A DNA stretch of 64,000 bases from Rhizophagus irregularis (Eukaryota > Glomeromycota > Glomeromycetes > Glomerales > Glomeraceae). This document shows, piece after piece, positions 1 to 12,330 of this stretch. The stretch is taken from NCBI RefSeq assembly GCF_026210795.1, contig NC_089447.1, positions 188,501-252,500 of the forward strand. The letters run 5' to 3'. Each line of letters begins with the position of its first letter. The first letter of the stretch is position 1. The notes beneath the pieces were generated by a model, which did no database searches, was not told the DNA's origin, and was given only the letters and a program-made list of their open reading frames with translations. A program made the translations under genes and the position numbers.

Positions 1-2500
1 GCATCAGCAAGTGTTTTCACTTGTATTGCGCAGGGATAAAAATTTTATAATTAAAATCATCAGTAATTATTTAGGTTGCACGAATTTTGCTTGTTAATGA
101 TAATTGCTAACGTGAACATACTTCATTTTATACATTGATATTATTTTTGTTATCAAGAATTAAAATTTGCAATATACTTTATATTATTAGATATTTGACT
201 AAGATCGTACTTAGGATTTCATTACTTAACTTAAATAATAATGAAAATATATGTAAAAAGGTACGCTCGTCATGTTTACTTGGACTTAAAAAGGTGATTT
301 ACATAGTATTTTTTTGATTAAAAAAATTTTTTTTGACATTTATATAAGAAATGCTATAAAAAACCACTATATTATTTTTTAAATGGTCAAATTTACATAA
401 TCAATCATAATATTATATTAAAAAATATCATTTTTTAAAAAAAACTGTACTGTGCAAATTGCCGATCAAATTTTGGTTGAGTGAGTGATATCGAAATTTT
501 TTCGCTATACCAGATATCGGATATTATTAGTGGAACTGAGATCTGGTTTATCGAATTTCACTGTGTACTCGAATTACCCAGGTTTCTTTATTAAAGCAAT
601 TACCCGAATTAATTAAATAATGTATGGTAGTTGGGTACTATAATTAAAGACTTAATGGCAGCTTTACATTTTCTCGTTTCATCCCTATTTTTATTCATGA
701 TTGAGGTGATAATTGTTTTGTTGTCAATTCTGAAAGTTATTCTTTTGATCTTTGCTTTCTAACGAAGATTCTAACAAATATACAATAATTTGATGTTCAT
801 GTTTGCACATAACATTATTCCAACCACATTTCTCGTCTAGAAAACTTTATTTCTATTTTTTTTCTTAATCCAATTATTAATAAAAATGTCATAAAATAAA
901 GTTTTTTTTTTTTAAAAAAAAAATATATAGCATAGCGAGTTTCAGAATTCTGCCAATAAAAATAGTCAAGTGATAAAAATAATGTGATTATTTCCTTTTT
1001 AGTTCAGCCAAAAAATTTTATCTCCCGATCGCTACACAGTACACAGGATTAATGGATGATGACCTGTTAATATCTCGATCTGAGTGATTGGGCACAAAAT
1101 AATATTTTGTCGATCAACAGAATTTTGTCAAAACAATACATACTCTCCTAATTACGTGAGAAATTTTAAACCGAATAATATTTTATTTAAATTCTACAAC
1201 CTTAAACTCAATCTTTTAACACGATACTTAATTCTCGAGTCCGTCTAATTCTCAAGTATATTGGATATTATTTACAAATAATGTAATCTCTTCAACAAAG
1301 CTAATATCTTAGATATGAAATACAATCATCATAATGCAAATTATACCCAGAATTATTTCTAATTTTTATCACTCAATCCATGCTTATTACCTAAGAATAT
1401 ATATTATATGTTTCGTTAGTTAGTTTTTCATTTTAATTGTAATTCAAAATGTTAATTACGTTAAACGATAACCTGGCTGAGAGTATTTAACCAATTCTAA
1501 ATTAAATACAGTGTTTTTGTAAAAATGTCATGTATTTTACTAATGTGAAAAAATTGACATTATTTGATAAATGCGCATTAAACCACGTATTACTAAATCT
1601 ATACTATCTTCCGTGTTACAGAAGTCTCTACCAAATCTCTCGCTGACAAGCATAAATAACTAACAATCTCATTGATTGGACACTCACTGCACAATAATGG
1701 ATTAACTATAATGATCACCAATCTCTTTGCAATATTCAAAAAAATATCGGAATTCGCATCAAATCTTCAATGTATCTTCAAATTAAACCTGGAACATACC
1801 CAATCGCAAAAGGCCCGAAACGATACTCCGTATTCCGTATTTCTTTCGTTTTATTTGACCGGAAAATAACTACATGTTTGGCCCGCTACTGCGTCTCTTA
1901 ATCTTATATTTAGATAAAGCTACACGCACCTATCATGCCACTTTAGCTTCGACATCAATACTAAGTTAAACCGGTTCTCAATCTTTAACTGAATAATATC
2001 AAGGATCTAGACTAAACTTTATCTTCTACACGAGTTTAATACAAATGAATTTTAAATTTTTTCTTTTTTAATTTCTGGAGAGAATCAGTAAGTAAGCATG
2101 TACGTGACTATCAAGTGAATGAAAAAATGAAGGCATAAATGTAAATGCATGACTCAAACCGAACCGAAACACAATGCAATATCTTCAAGCAACTCGCTAC
2201 ATTGCTATAAAACAATCTCCATCTTCTCCGCCCTTCAATCTATCCAGCTGGATTCTTCATAGTGGCTAATGGCATTATCACTGTGATTTATTTTCGTCTA
2301 ACCTTCGTTTTACATATTGGAATAGTAGAGACTTTCGTATAGTAATTCTCGTAGGACCGTTTATTCTTACTTTATACGGAGGGACGGAATATATACCTTT
2401 TGGGCTTGACAATGATATCAAAAATACATAGTCTATTATAGTAGGTGCTTTAACATTTTATGTTTATTGTTTTTCTGTGTTCTCTAAGTCTCTACAACAA
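1..2500. other. Gene-poor AT-rich stretch
   Basis: No credible gene is seen; the open frames are short and AT-driven. The only structured part is a transposon-end-like segment around 470-580, listed separately. Confidence 0.5.
470..580 (-). repeat. Pogo/Tc1-like element end
   Basis: The reverse complement of this stretch begins with ACAGTGAAATTCGATAAACC and continues through GGTATAGCGAAAAAATTTCG. The same two words, in the same order, occur on the plus strand at about 31556-31640. The CAGTG-start and TCGATAA-like words resemble terminal repeats of pogo/Tc1-type DNA transposons. No partner end or coding sequence was found next to this copy, so it is a solo end or a strongly decayed MITE. Confidence 0.4.
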
Positions 2501-2970
2501 AAAAAATAACATAGAAGGCTTTTTCATTCGTTTCATATAATTTTTTTACTCAAAGCTCTACATAAAAATTTAATTTTAGAACGAGTCAAATAAGTTCTAT
2601 TATTGTACGGGGCTACGGGCGTTATGCCTAATAATGATCTATACAATTATTAATTCTTATAAAATTCTTATTTCCAAGTCTAATTTATTGTAAAAAAAAA
2701 CTTATAGGTATATCTTTTATAAGTATGATTAGTAATTAAAACAGTATTTCTTTGACTGGGGGTTTTTTAAATCAATAACAAATGGGTTGCTTATATATAC
2801 ATTTATTGTCTAATTTTAGTTTCCTGTCACACAAAATATTTGCAGGATTGATCCCAATAATAAGAAATTTTTATTTCTGTATTGGTGGCGTTTCCAATAT
2901 TTTGTTCATGTCACACATTATATGTAAAGAAAATTTGATTCGTGGAACGACAACGTACAACGTTTAGATA
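2500..2970. repeat. Segmental duplication block, copy 1 upstream part
   Basis: This non-coding stretch resembles 15540-15960 in the same orientation. Shared words include AAGTTCTATTATT (TGAGTTCTATTATT in the other copy), ATAGTTTCCT/TTAGTTTCCT and a TGTCACACAT box near the end. It marks the upstream part of a block carrying genes A and B whose second copy carries A' and B'. Confidence 0.5.
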
Positions 2971-5190
2971 AAAATATCCGGGAAAAATGGTCCGAATTTA
3001 TAAAGAATTTAAAGAATATCCCATGTCGATCATTTGCGATCTACTATTTTGACTGATCAAGCTAAGCTTCGGCCGAAGCCACAGAACTTCGGGCGAAACT
3101 TGAAATTTTTAAAATAAGTTACCATTGAATGAATGCTCATGAATATTAAACTTGGAAAAATTTTATGCATGAACTGTTTAAAGTTTTTTTTATTTTATTT
3201 AAATTTGTTCATTAAACATTACGTTATTCACTTTTTTATAAATAGTCCCTAAAATTTTGTAAAGACATACTTATAAAAAATTTTTTAACATTTATTTAAC
3301 TAATGAGAAAAAGTTGTTCAATAATATACTGATTTAATAAAAATTAATATATCATAACTAAAAATTTTGGCTATATTTATCATATCGCCGGATTTGCGTA
3401 ATAACATGTAACTATAATAAATGTTAATTTACTATGTTCGGCTGACATGCAATCCGCCGATATGTTTCGCAAAAATTTCTAATACTGTAATGCTTCTATT
3501 ACTAGTGCTTCGACCCGGATTGATCCGTTGATTAGCATTACAACATTTTTCTATTATTTTTGTCAAACTATAATTTTTGTCAGATTTAAAAAAATTATTC
3601 TTCTACAAATTTTATTAATTTTGGCCAAACTCAAATAAACCGATGCCAAACCGCGGATTGATCCGTTAAAGACCCACAATTCTAGACAGGATCGACTGAC
3701 CGCAGTCAATTTGATCAATTAAATTGGTGTTCACCTCAGATCGATGCACGACAACCAATTATATTTTTCGATCCGAGCAATCCGGTCTAGAATTGAACAG
3801 GGCTTAGACATGATAACAAATGATCGGCAAAATGATCGGTCTGTTTAATTCTCCAAAAAAAAAACAACCAATCAGATCATAGTTACAATTGAGCACAGTT
3901 TTTGATTGATCAGATTGGTTATATTATTCACAATATGCTATATGTTGTTTGTTTATAAATCGATCTTTAATCTATTTGACTCCGCATCAGCAACCAATTA
4001 CCTAAGGGTGCAAATTTGCGATAAACCCGATCCAAACAGAGTTAATATATATATATATAAGTTACATGATTGGTCATCTGACTGTTTACTCACATGCTTC
4101 TATTTCAAATAAAGAGAAATTGCAAACCAACACGCGACTTCTACTAAGTGCTCTTTTTGAAAATTAATTATATGTTTTGCGGTGACCCCTATTAGAAATT
4201 TCCCAGTTCCAACTAGAGCTATATCATTATCATAATGAAATCATTTGTTAAAAATATAAAATTATTATACAAACAACAAATTACATAATGATGTTGAGTA
4301 ATTTATTTCTAAAATTTACAGTTTTTAAATGTAGAAACTGAATATGTAATCTTATCTGCTACAATAATACATGATCGCTCGAATAATTCTGTAAACTGTT
4401 TGTAGAAATTAATTGATATTTATTTATTTGCTTATTTAATAAATTGGCTAATGGGACCCATCTGATTTATGCGCACAAAATGCGCCCAATTACGGTCGGC
4501 AGCGTGGATATAAGTTTATTACTACCTATTATTCTAGGACCTTTGAAAGTTTTCCGTAAAGAATTAAAGAATTAATATATGACACCGCATTTTATGCATA
4601 GAATATATATATGGACAATTTATTTATTTACTGTTTTGTTTTTTTCGTGTTTTCTGCAACATTCTAATATTGATTCTTATTTCGTGTAACCCGATATTCA
4701 GAAAATTTAATTAAAGCTAAACAAAAAAGCACTTGTTCTAAGAATCATAATCGGAATGTTTTCAAAAGAAGAACAACGAAATCATAATCTATCAGATTTT
4801 GCAAAAAAAAAAAATTTATTATCAATTGCAAATTTTAAATTTATGAAATTTATGAGGACGAATAATTTTTTTTCATTTGTATTTTGTGAACATTAAAACA
4901 TGAAACAATAGATAATTTCTTTCTTATTGGTATTCCATAACTGAAATAGTATGCTTAGAACTATTATTATTTATCTATTTATATTTCCATTGATTTATTT
5001 CCTGAAACAAATTAATTAATAAAAAATACTTTTTTTTTTAAGATGGTCGATAATCTTTGATTATCATGATTTGTTTTTTATTTTTTTTTCTTAGAAAGCT
5101 ATTTGTTTACGTGATGATTAATAATAATCAAGTAAAATATTATAAATACTTAAAACGCTTAGCAAAATTTATACATGCGAAAATAATTTC
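2971..5190. other. Non-coding upstream region of gene A
   Basis: No gene is seen. The stretch around 4465-4630 (including CAAAATGCGCCCAATT and ATATGACACCG) is repeated at 17935-18065 upstream of gene A', so the promoter-side DNA was duplicated with the gene. A palindromic CTTCGGCCGAAG lies near 3068-3079. A possible small MITE is listed at 3668-3807. Confidence 0.5.
3668..3807. mobile_element. Possible small MITE (CCTGTTCAATTC family)
   Basis: The ends are imperfect inverted repeats: AATTCTAGACAGGATCG at the left and GGTCTAGAATTGAACAGGGC at the right. The right-end word CCTGTTCAATTCT, read on the minus strand, recurs as the left end of another inverted-repeat element at 51606. Flanking trinucleotides are TAA and TAG, close to the TWA targets of PIF/Harbinger elements but not a clean duplication. 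Confidence 0.35.
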
Positions 5191-5195
5191 TTTAA

Positions 5196-5203
5196 TATAA
5201 ATA
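5196..5203 (+). promoter_or_regulatory. TATA-like box of gene A
   Basis: TATAAATA lies about 140 bp before the ATG. The same octamer stands 78-157 bp before the ATG of all four A/B-type genes, which supports it as a conserved core-promoter element and the following ATG as the true start. Confidence 0.5.
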
Positions 5204-5344
5204 TCGCAGCGTTCTGTTAAAAAAGACATAATTTCAAAACATCGAAAATAAAAAAAAATCATAATTTCTTTAAAAACATCAAAAAAAAAATAAAATAAAA
5301 TAAAATTATAATCTCGAAATTCTAACTCAAAATTCTAACTCGAA

Positions 5345-5866
5345 ATGGGTTCAAATGATTGTTCAGCACAAGATTACTTGCATTTATCAGAAGTTCAAGT
5401 TGGCGTTCCTATGTATAATGATGATAATAATATTAATTATCCTGTGGGAATTTCTAATCAAAATAGTAATTCTGTGCCTCCAAAAACATTTGAATTCTAC
5501 CTACCTTTACCAGACGATACAATCTTTCGTGTTACATATACTCAATTACACTCATTAGATACCGCCGAACTCTTAAATAAGGGTGTTGATATATCACATA
5601 TTCCTAATTCGCAATTCTCTTACCACCTATATGTACAGAGTCTTATTCGTCAACAGTTTTATCAGCGGGTTCAACAACGTGTTTATCAACCTCAACAAAA
5701 ATCTCAAATTTACGCTAATTCTCAAGTAGATATGATTCCACCTAATTCTCAAGTATATTCGAATAATAATATTTACAACAATCCTTCGGATGAAGCTATC
5801 TCGGAAAATGCAGGATACAATTATATTAATTATACTACAAATTACCAAACTCATAATGATTTCTAG
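5345..5866 (+). CDS. Gene A: PND-motif family protein, unknown function
   Basis: This is a single-exon protein of 173 residues, family not recognised. The N-terminus (MGSNDCSAQDYLHL) is shared nearly word for word with B and B'. A folded-looking core follows at about residues 49-80, starting FEFYLPLPDDTIFRVTYTQL and ending LLNKG. After VDISHIP comes a Gln/Arg-rich, probably helical stretch (about 98-115), then a Gln/Asn/Tyr-rich tail containing SQVDMIPPNSQV. There is no signal peptide or membrane segment. Closest relative in the window is A' at 18809. The ATG follows an A-rich leader and a conserved TATA-like box. An antisense frame at 5627-5854 is a shadow of the Gln codons. That the gene is real rests on four paralogues conserving frame and motif; function cannot be inferred. 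Confidence 0.7.
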   Translation: MGSNDCSAQDYLHLSEVQVGVPMYNDDNNINYPVGISNQNSNSVPPKTFEFYLPLPDDTIFRVTYTQLHSLDTAELLNKGVDISHIPNSQFSYHLYVQSLIRQQFYQRVQQRVYQPQQKSQIYANSQVDMIPPNSQVYSNNNIYNNPSDEAISENAGYNYINYTTNYQTHNDF

Positions 5867-8800
5867 TTCTTATCGTTCAATCAATTATCTACTAAGAAGA
5901 ATATTGGTACTTTTATGCTTATTATATACGAGTTTTTACCTATTTAAGCTAATCTATGTAATTATAAGTTTTTATTATTTAAGATTTCAATTAAGAATGA
6001 TATTTAAATTTATTATTGTAAGATATTTTATCACTCTAAGACAAAGTAGGGTAACCTCGTATTACTTAACATGTTAATATTTGTTGTTATAAATGCGTTA
6101 AAATGAATGAAGTAATTAAAATACGCGTAATTTTTTTTAAAAAAATATTTAGTATATACTGTATACTGATATTCACGATAAAGCGATCTTTTTTTTAATA
6201 TTTTATCTTTTGAGCTTATAAAAATCGGTATATCGAACTTTTTTCAGTGAACCGGAGGGTTCGTTATATTGAGTTCCGCTGTATAATGGGAGACACAACA
6301 AATCATCAATATGTTTCAAATTAAAAAATTTCAAAAATCACGCGATTGAATTAATATTGACTTTTGATTGGACAGAAATAAATCATGTGATTAATACTTC
6401 TCTGTAATTCTGGCTGAAATTGCTAGAATTAAGATTTTTATTTCAAGACTTTTTTGATATTGACTAAAATTAAGCTTGTATTCCAGCCAAAATTATAATG
6501 ACTGACCAGAATTACATGTTTCAAATCTGAAAATCATATAAAATACCTGAATTTTACAGTGAGGATGTACGATATTGATGTACGAACTGGCCGGAATTAA
6601 CGTTAACGCTATCACGTGCAAGTGCATAACTCCTAAACTAGGACAGTTCGTACGTTAATAATATCGTGCACCCCACGCCCACGGCCCCACTGTACGTTAA
6701 GGACGCCCAACCAAACAGGTTAATCTCAACGTCATTTTGTAACTTTAATCATCAGTATCTATTAAATTACGTTAAATATATGCACTCAAAAGCTTTTCAT
6801 TAAATTTTAATTTATTTGATGAATTGTTGTCTCATACCGTATAAAAAGTAATTAGAAAAGTTATTGTTATTACCCCAAAAGCAATTAATTTACTCAAATG
6901 TCATACCTTATATCATTTCAGTTATTTGTAATTCCAGTTTGCATTACTGATAATTCCGGCTAAAACCGTTATTTACACATTAAGTTAGTATTATGATAAA
7001 ATTAATTTCTTATAATGATCAAATAAAACTGTTGCTACAATTTGGTATGTCACTAATGACAGAATGTAATTTGAGTAGTGAGGAATGTTAATTTCATGCT
7101 GCCAAGTATTCTAGACCCTAACCGAATGATCGGCAAATAGTTTACAATTTATTATGCAATTATGCAGACGTGCAGAGTTGCAGATTCATTGCTTTTTTCG
7201 ATAATACTGATTGATATTTTTAGACTAAGATACTGTACAAATAAATCACTATTGCATAAATATCATTAATATTTTTGACACATTACATCATTTAGATTAA
7301 ATATAAATTTTACAAAATATATAATTATGTTAACTAAATAACATTTGAATTTTAATTATGTGAAGCGATTGAAGCATGATCTTGTACGTCTGCATGATAA
7401 CAGTTATTGGATAAGGCTATTAAAAGGCCCGGTAATATAATATTTATTTTCAATTTTTTTTTTTGTTGATCGTTTATATATTAGGATCGTTCTGCTGGAC
7501 TTATTTACCCCTATATTATATACAATATGCACCCCCTTAGCGTTTGCAGAGAGGATGTTAATTATTACAATGGGTTACTCATTTTTATTCTGCGAAATTG
7601 GGAATATTTTCGAATATGCTATCATTATATACACATTAATGCATAAGAATGAAGTGATTAACCTGTTATTTACTTCCATTTAAATTAAATTTTTCTTTTT
7701 TTTACCCGATGTTTCTTTTAGTGTAATGACCGATATCATAGAAAATTAAATTTAATAAAACGCCATGCAAACAAATAATAACTATAGCATGACAACTGTG
7801 ACATTATGATGTCAATTAACTTTTATTATCGATACTTTAAATAAAGTTATTGTAATAATTAAGTTTCACATAAAAATAGTTCAATTATAACTTACCTTAT
7901 ATAAGTCACGTGACTTACACAAATCTTTCAGAATCTTGTATTCTTTTCAGCAGCTTATTTATTTATTGTTTTACTGTTACAAAATTATTTCTTTCTTTTT
8001 TTACTTTTTTTGGTTTTAGTTAAATGTATCATATTCACGGAGATTTACGGATAAAATTTTTTACAGGAATAAAATCTATAAAAAACGCATTTATTGTAAA
8101 CTAAAATACTTTACAGTTTAATAACAATGTTTCATGCTTAAGTTCTTTAAGAATATTTAACTTTTTATAATTTAAAAATATTTTTAATATAGAAACGGAT
8201 CTTTTGATAAATACACGAAAAAAATAAAATTTTTAATTCTTGTTTTATTGTTATTGTTCTAAAAACCTAAACAACTTAGATAATTTCCACGTTTTGTTAG
8301 CCTTAATTATTTTAACTAATTACAACCTATTACTACATATGTTTTAATAGGTTGCAAACCTATTACAACATATAAAATTTTTGTATTACGACATTACGGC
8401 TAACTGCGATGCATTTATGGAATAAAAGACACGGATAAATATTTTATAAGGATTATTATAATATTAATTTTTCAGTTTAATGAAATAAGACTTGGGCGAC
8501 TAATAAGTGTCATTTAACAAATTATGTAATACACGTATGCTAATATTGTTTAAATATTTGTGAAAAAATAGATGTTTTTTTTTTAATAAAATTGTCGTGG
8601 TACTTGATTTTTCAATTTTACAGCGTGAAATAGGGTTAAAGAGCTTAAGTAAAATTGTTCAGCAGGGATTAAGGCACTAATTTTTATTAATTTGATTGTA
8701 ATAAAATGTAAAAGCACTATATGCTGTTATAACTTATAAAGTAATAAAATAGTTTATTTATTTTTAATATTACGACAAAAACAGAGTAGTGTACAAAAAT

Positions 8801-9480
8801 AAGTTACCAACTAATCCCCCTAGCCCTAGGGGAGTCGTTCCGCTGATGTTTATACAATAATTTAAGGTGATTATTTATTGTTTTTGTAGATCACGTGACA
8901 TATATAGTTATTTTACTAGTTTGAACGAAACTTAGTTTAATCAACCAGGTTTGAATAAACTCGTTGACTTTTTCTCAATTTATAAATTTCACAATATTTA
9001 TTTCCATACTTAAAACTTTAAACTTTCATAATATAATTTTCAAAATTTCGAGCTAAATCATTTAACACTTCTAGTAAAAATGTTACATTATCATTAGGAT
9101 TGTGCGGAATTTACTATACCGATAATTTTATTCATGTCTGATGTTTTTAATCCTGATCTTTGCACGCGTATATACGGTCTTCGGCTAGCACTGAATTTAT
9201 TACTTGCATGATATAAATTAATTAGTTATATTAATTTGATTATTACTAATATCTTATTGATGCATAAATTTTTAATCTTGTTCCAATTCATAATTTTTTT
9301 TTTCCTTTGTATTTTAACATCAAAATATGGTACAACTACTCCTTTATATATCGTGACTATGTACAAATCTGCGCATTTGCATATTACATTAGAAGTGTTT
9401 TTATAATATAATTGATTGATAACTAAGAGATTAATGTAAGATAATCAATAAAGCCTTTTTTGTTCCTTTTCTTTTTATTC
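5867..9480. other. Non-coding spacer with duplicated segments
   Basis: No gene is seen. Parts match other places in the window: about 6890-6995 (TAATTCCGGCTAAAAC, ACATTAAGTTAGTA) with 20500-20600; 7490-7545 (TACAATATGCAC) with 20800-20830; and 8260-8460 (GATAATTTCCA, then CACGGA.TAAATATTTTATA) with 28855-28955 and loosely 48630-48715. These matches define the A-B block duplication. Around 6230-6285 is a sequence ending GTTATATTGAGTTCCGCTGTATA-like that resembles a pogo-type transposon end. Confidence 0.5.
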
Positions 9481-9634
9481 AAATTTTAAGCGAAAAATAT
9501 TTATTTATCAAATGAAAATGCGCCAGCGGGCAGACACAAGTGACAAGTAACAAACAAAAAATAAAAATTTTCTTTTTCAAGAAGATTGTATTTGTATATA
9601 CCATTATTTCTTGCATTTAGAATAATGTTTTCGA

Positions 9635-9925
9635 GCAACATGAAACCTTCTAAAGGTCGAAACTTCCGAAATTTCCGTAACATCCAAATCCTCCGTACCC
9701 TAAAAGTAATTTATTGGCTGATTTCTATACAACATGCGGCACAATATGGATATAACAATACGGAGTGAATGAGAAATTGAACAATATATTAAATTTTATT
9801 GTTTTGTTTTTTAATAAATAAAATTAGGTTTGAGTAATTTATTGCTTAAGGTTTCGGAGATTTCGGGAGTTTGGTCAAAGTTTCGGAATTTGACCTCAAA
9901 AGGCGAAATGTTTCGCTATACATCA
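9635..9925. repeat. Imperfect inverted repeat (CCGAAA words), possible MITE
   Basis: GGTCGAAACTTCCGAAATTT near 9655 is roughly mirrored by AAATTCCGAAACTTTGACC read on the minus strand near 9895, around an AT-rich centre. The ends and any target duplication are unclear. It lies about 170 bp upstream of gene B. Confidence 0.3.
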
Positions 9926-10007
9926 TTATTTAGAAACTTTATCTCAAGATTTTTTTTTTCCTTATAATTACGAAATGATAATGGCTAAAATAATTAAAAA
10001 ATTTCAA

Positions 10008-10015
10008 TATAAATA
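10008..10015 (+). promoter_or_regulatory. TATA-like box of gene B
   Basis: TATAAATA lies about 80 bp before the ATG and is followed by a CTCAAC word. Similar TATAAATA...CTCAA arrangements precede A' and B'. Confidence 0.5.
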
Positions 10016-10092
10016 ACTCCGTTCTCAACTTCCAACGTTCTTAAAGCACAAAAAAAAAAATCCAAAATCCTTAAAATTATAAAATAATTAAA

Positions 10093-10650
10093 ATGAGTTC
10101 AAATGATTGTTCAACACAAGATTACTTGCATTTACCAGAAGATCAAGTTGGAAATAACTTCGTTCCTATGCGAATTCCTAATAATAATGATAATAGTATT
10201 AATTATCATGTAGGAATTTCTAATTCAAATGATACTGTGCCCTCAGATACATTTGAATTCTACCTACCTTTACCAAATGACACGATCTATCGGGTTACAT
10301 ATACTAAATTACGCGTATTTGAAATCGCAACACTGTTAAATAACGGTGGTGATATATCACATATTCCTGATTCGTACTTCCCTTACCATCAAAATGGACA
10401 AGGTTTTATTCACCAACAGACTCATCAACAAGTTCAACAACATATTCATCAACAAGTTCATCAACATATTCATCAGCTCCAACAACAATCTCAAACTTAC
10501 GACACAATTTCTAATCCTCAAGTAGATATGATTCCACTTAATTCTCAAGTGAATACAAATAATAATACTTACAATAATGTGATTCATTCGAATGAAGCGA
10601 TTTCAGAAAATACGATACAAACCCATAACGATACTAGTTCTGTCATTTAA
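10093..10650 (+). CDS. Gene B: PND-motif family protein, His/Gln-rich
   Basis: This is a single-exon protein of 185 residues, family not recognised. It shares the MSSNDCSTQDYLHLPEDQVG N-terminus and the core FEFYLPLPNDTIYRVTYTKL (54-73) followed by an LLNNG motif. From about residue 103 there is a His/Gln repeat (HQQVQQHIHQQVHQHIHQ) with spacing suggesting an amphipathic or metal-binding helix, then the SQVDMIP-type tail. Its N-terminal half is closest to B' at 30520 (shared IPNNNDNSINYHVGI), whereas A pairs with A', so the cluster looks like a duplicated A-B pair. There are no introns, signal peptide or membrane segments. Function is unknown. Confidence 0.7.
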   Translation: MSSNDCSTQDYLHLPEDQVGNNFVPMRIPNNNDNSINYHVGISNSNDTVPSDTFEFYLPLPNDTIYRVTYTKLRVFEIATLLNNGGDISHIPDSYFPYHQNGQGFIHQQTHQQVQQHIHQQVHQHIHQLQQQSQTYDTISNPQVDMIPLNSQVNTNNNTYNNVIHSNEAISENTIQTHNDTSSVI

Positions 10651-11143
10651 TCAATCATCTAAGAAGAATATTATACTTATATACGAGTTAAAATAAGAAT
10701 TACAGCTAATCTATGTTTTATTATCATTTTAAGATGCTGAGCTATATTTGTTAATTAAGACACAAATCACTTTAAGACAAAAATGAATGATTAATATCAT
10801 GTGATTGTTTTCGTTACACGACCATGTATGTATATGATACTATATTGTAACTTTCGTTAATATGTTCCAAAAAGAAAAAAAAATTAAATAATAAAAAATC
10901 TATGGCTTTTAAAAAAAAATTCAGTATCAATTTAGTATTACGCTATATTGATTTTAAAAAAATTACATTGCGCCGAAATTAGGTTATATTTTTCAAATTC
11001 TTTTATCTTCTCCTTTTTTGTTTAATTTATTAAGACAATTAATGCAATCTTCATATGGGTACAGTCACAATTTATTTTTGTTATTATTTTTTGGGTGAAT
11101 ATAAATGAAATTGTTCAAAAGTAGTAAATTGATTTATTAATCA

Positions 11144-12330
11144 CCGTACAATCATAGTGTTTCGATCCGGGCAGAAACCGTCATCCGGATAAATTAAAAA
11201 AAGTATCCGGTTTCTATCCGTATTATCCGACTCGGATAAAAATCCGGATATATCTGGATAGAAACCGAAATCCTCAAAATTTTTTTTACTGTAGATCATT
11301 TTAATAAATAAGATTCGTGGCATTCATTTAATTTAATGTGGCATTTAATTAATTTAATATGTAACATTTAATTAATTAAATTCGTGGCATTTATTAAATT
11401 TATGCTGACGATTAAATTTCACGGATTTATGTAAAAATTTATTAATCAATTTATAGCATTTATTTTTTTTATTTATTAAATTTAAATTCAGTTAATCTAG
11501 TCCTAAGCCCTAACCAAAATAAATAAATACTGTAATCATTTTCTTGGATTTTTGTAATTTCACTTGAAATATATTTTTCTATTATTGCACGAAAATATTT
11601 AGAAATTCCTGCTACTTCTGTAGCTTCTGAAAGGTTTTTCTCTGATGCAGGTATTCACATTACTGCAAAAAGAAGTTTATTGGATCCTGGTTTATTAGGA
11701 ATAATGGTATTTTTAAAACGTAATATGCAAACTATGGATTATATTAATGTATTTCCATCAGATTTGGATGCGGAAAGTAATGATTTTGTTGAGAATGAGT
11801 ATGAATGTGATGAAGTGATAAATGAATATTATTAAATTTATTTTTTATAAATAAAGTGATAATTTTTGTTAAATAATTCTGTTCAAATCGCATAATATTT
11901 ACTATATTATATAAAATAAACGCTAAACTATAAAAATTTAATAATAAATGCCGCGAATTTAATATTTTATATTCAAATTATGTGACAAATCTTGTGATAT
12001 AATTTAAAATTTTCCCTTGTAGTGAATGAATAATTAGAAATAATAAAAAAAATATTATGTCTTTAAAGTAAAATCTAGCCTTTATATAATATGAATTTAC
12101 CAAATTAAGTCATAATATTTAACGGATTTAAAAATATATGAAATGTTATGAAATTAATTTTTTAAAAAAAAAAATTTTTATTTTTTATCCGGATTCCGGG
12201 TCAATCTTACCATTTTTTATCCGGATATTTATCCGGTTAAAAACCGTAATTATCCGGATACCTAAAAAAAAAATTTATCCGGGTTTATCCGGTTGAATCC
12301 GGCAACGGATCGAAACACTACCGTACAATC
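11144..12330. mobile_element. hAT-type element with flanking direct repeat
   Basis: Ends TAGTGTTTCGATCCG (from 11155) and CGGATCGAAACACTA (to 12320) are perfect inverted repeats of hAT style. CCGTACAATC occurs on both sides (11144-11153 and 12321-12330), a target-site duplication with one unexplained A at the left junction; hAT elements normally give 8 bp. ATCCGG words crowd both subterminal regions, as expected of transposase-binding sites. Inside is a hAT dimerisation domain but no full transposase, so this is an internally deleted derivative. Confidence 0.75.
11587..11835 (+). pseudogene. hAT transposase C-terminal dimerisation domain remnant
   Basis: Read on the plus strand, this encodes [20 protein letters not shown], then AKRSLL and FLKRN, ending in an acidic tail (EYECDEV) at a stop at 11833-11835. 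The block 'YLxIPATSVxSERxFSxAG ... R..L ... FLKxN' is the signature of the hAT C-terminal dimerisation region. The upstream sequence keeps only a blurred match (a Trp and SIIARK) and no DDE catalytic core or BED finger. It sits between hAT-like ends at 11155 and 12320, so it is the coding remnant of that element. Confidence 0.75.

Noticed and set aside
5627-5854. Antisense ORFs opposite the tails of genes A, B and A' (also 10357-10587 and 18992-19177)
   Set aside because: They recur only because CAA/CAT-rich sense codons leave the antisense frame free of stops; the sense frame carries the conserved motif.
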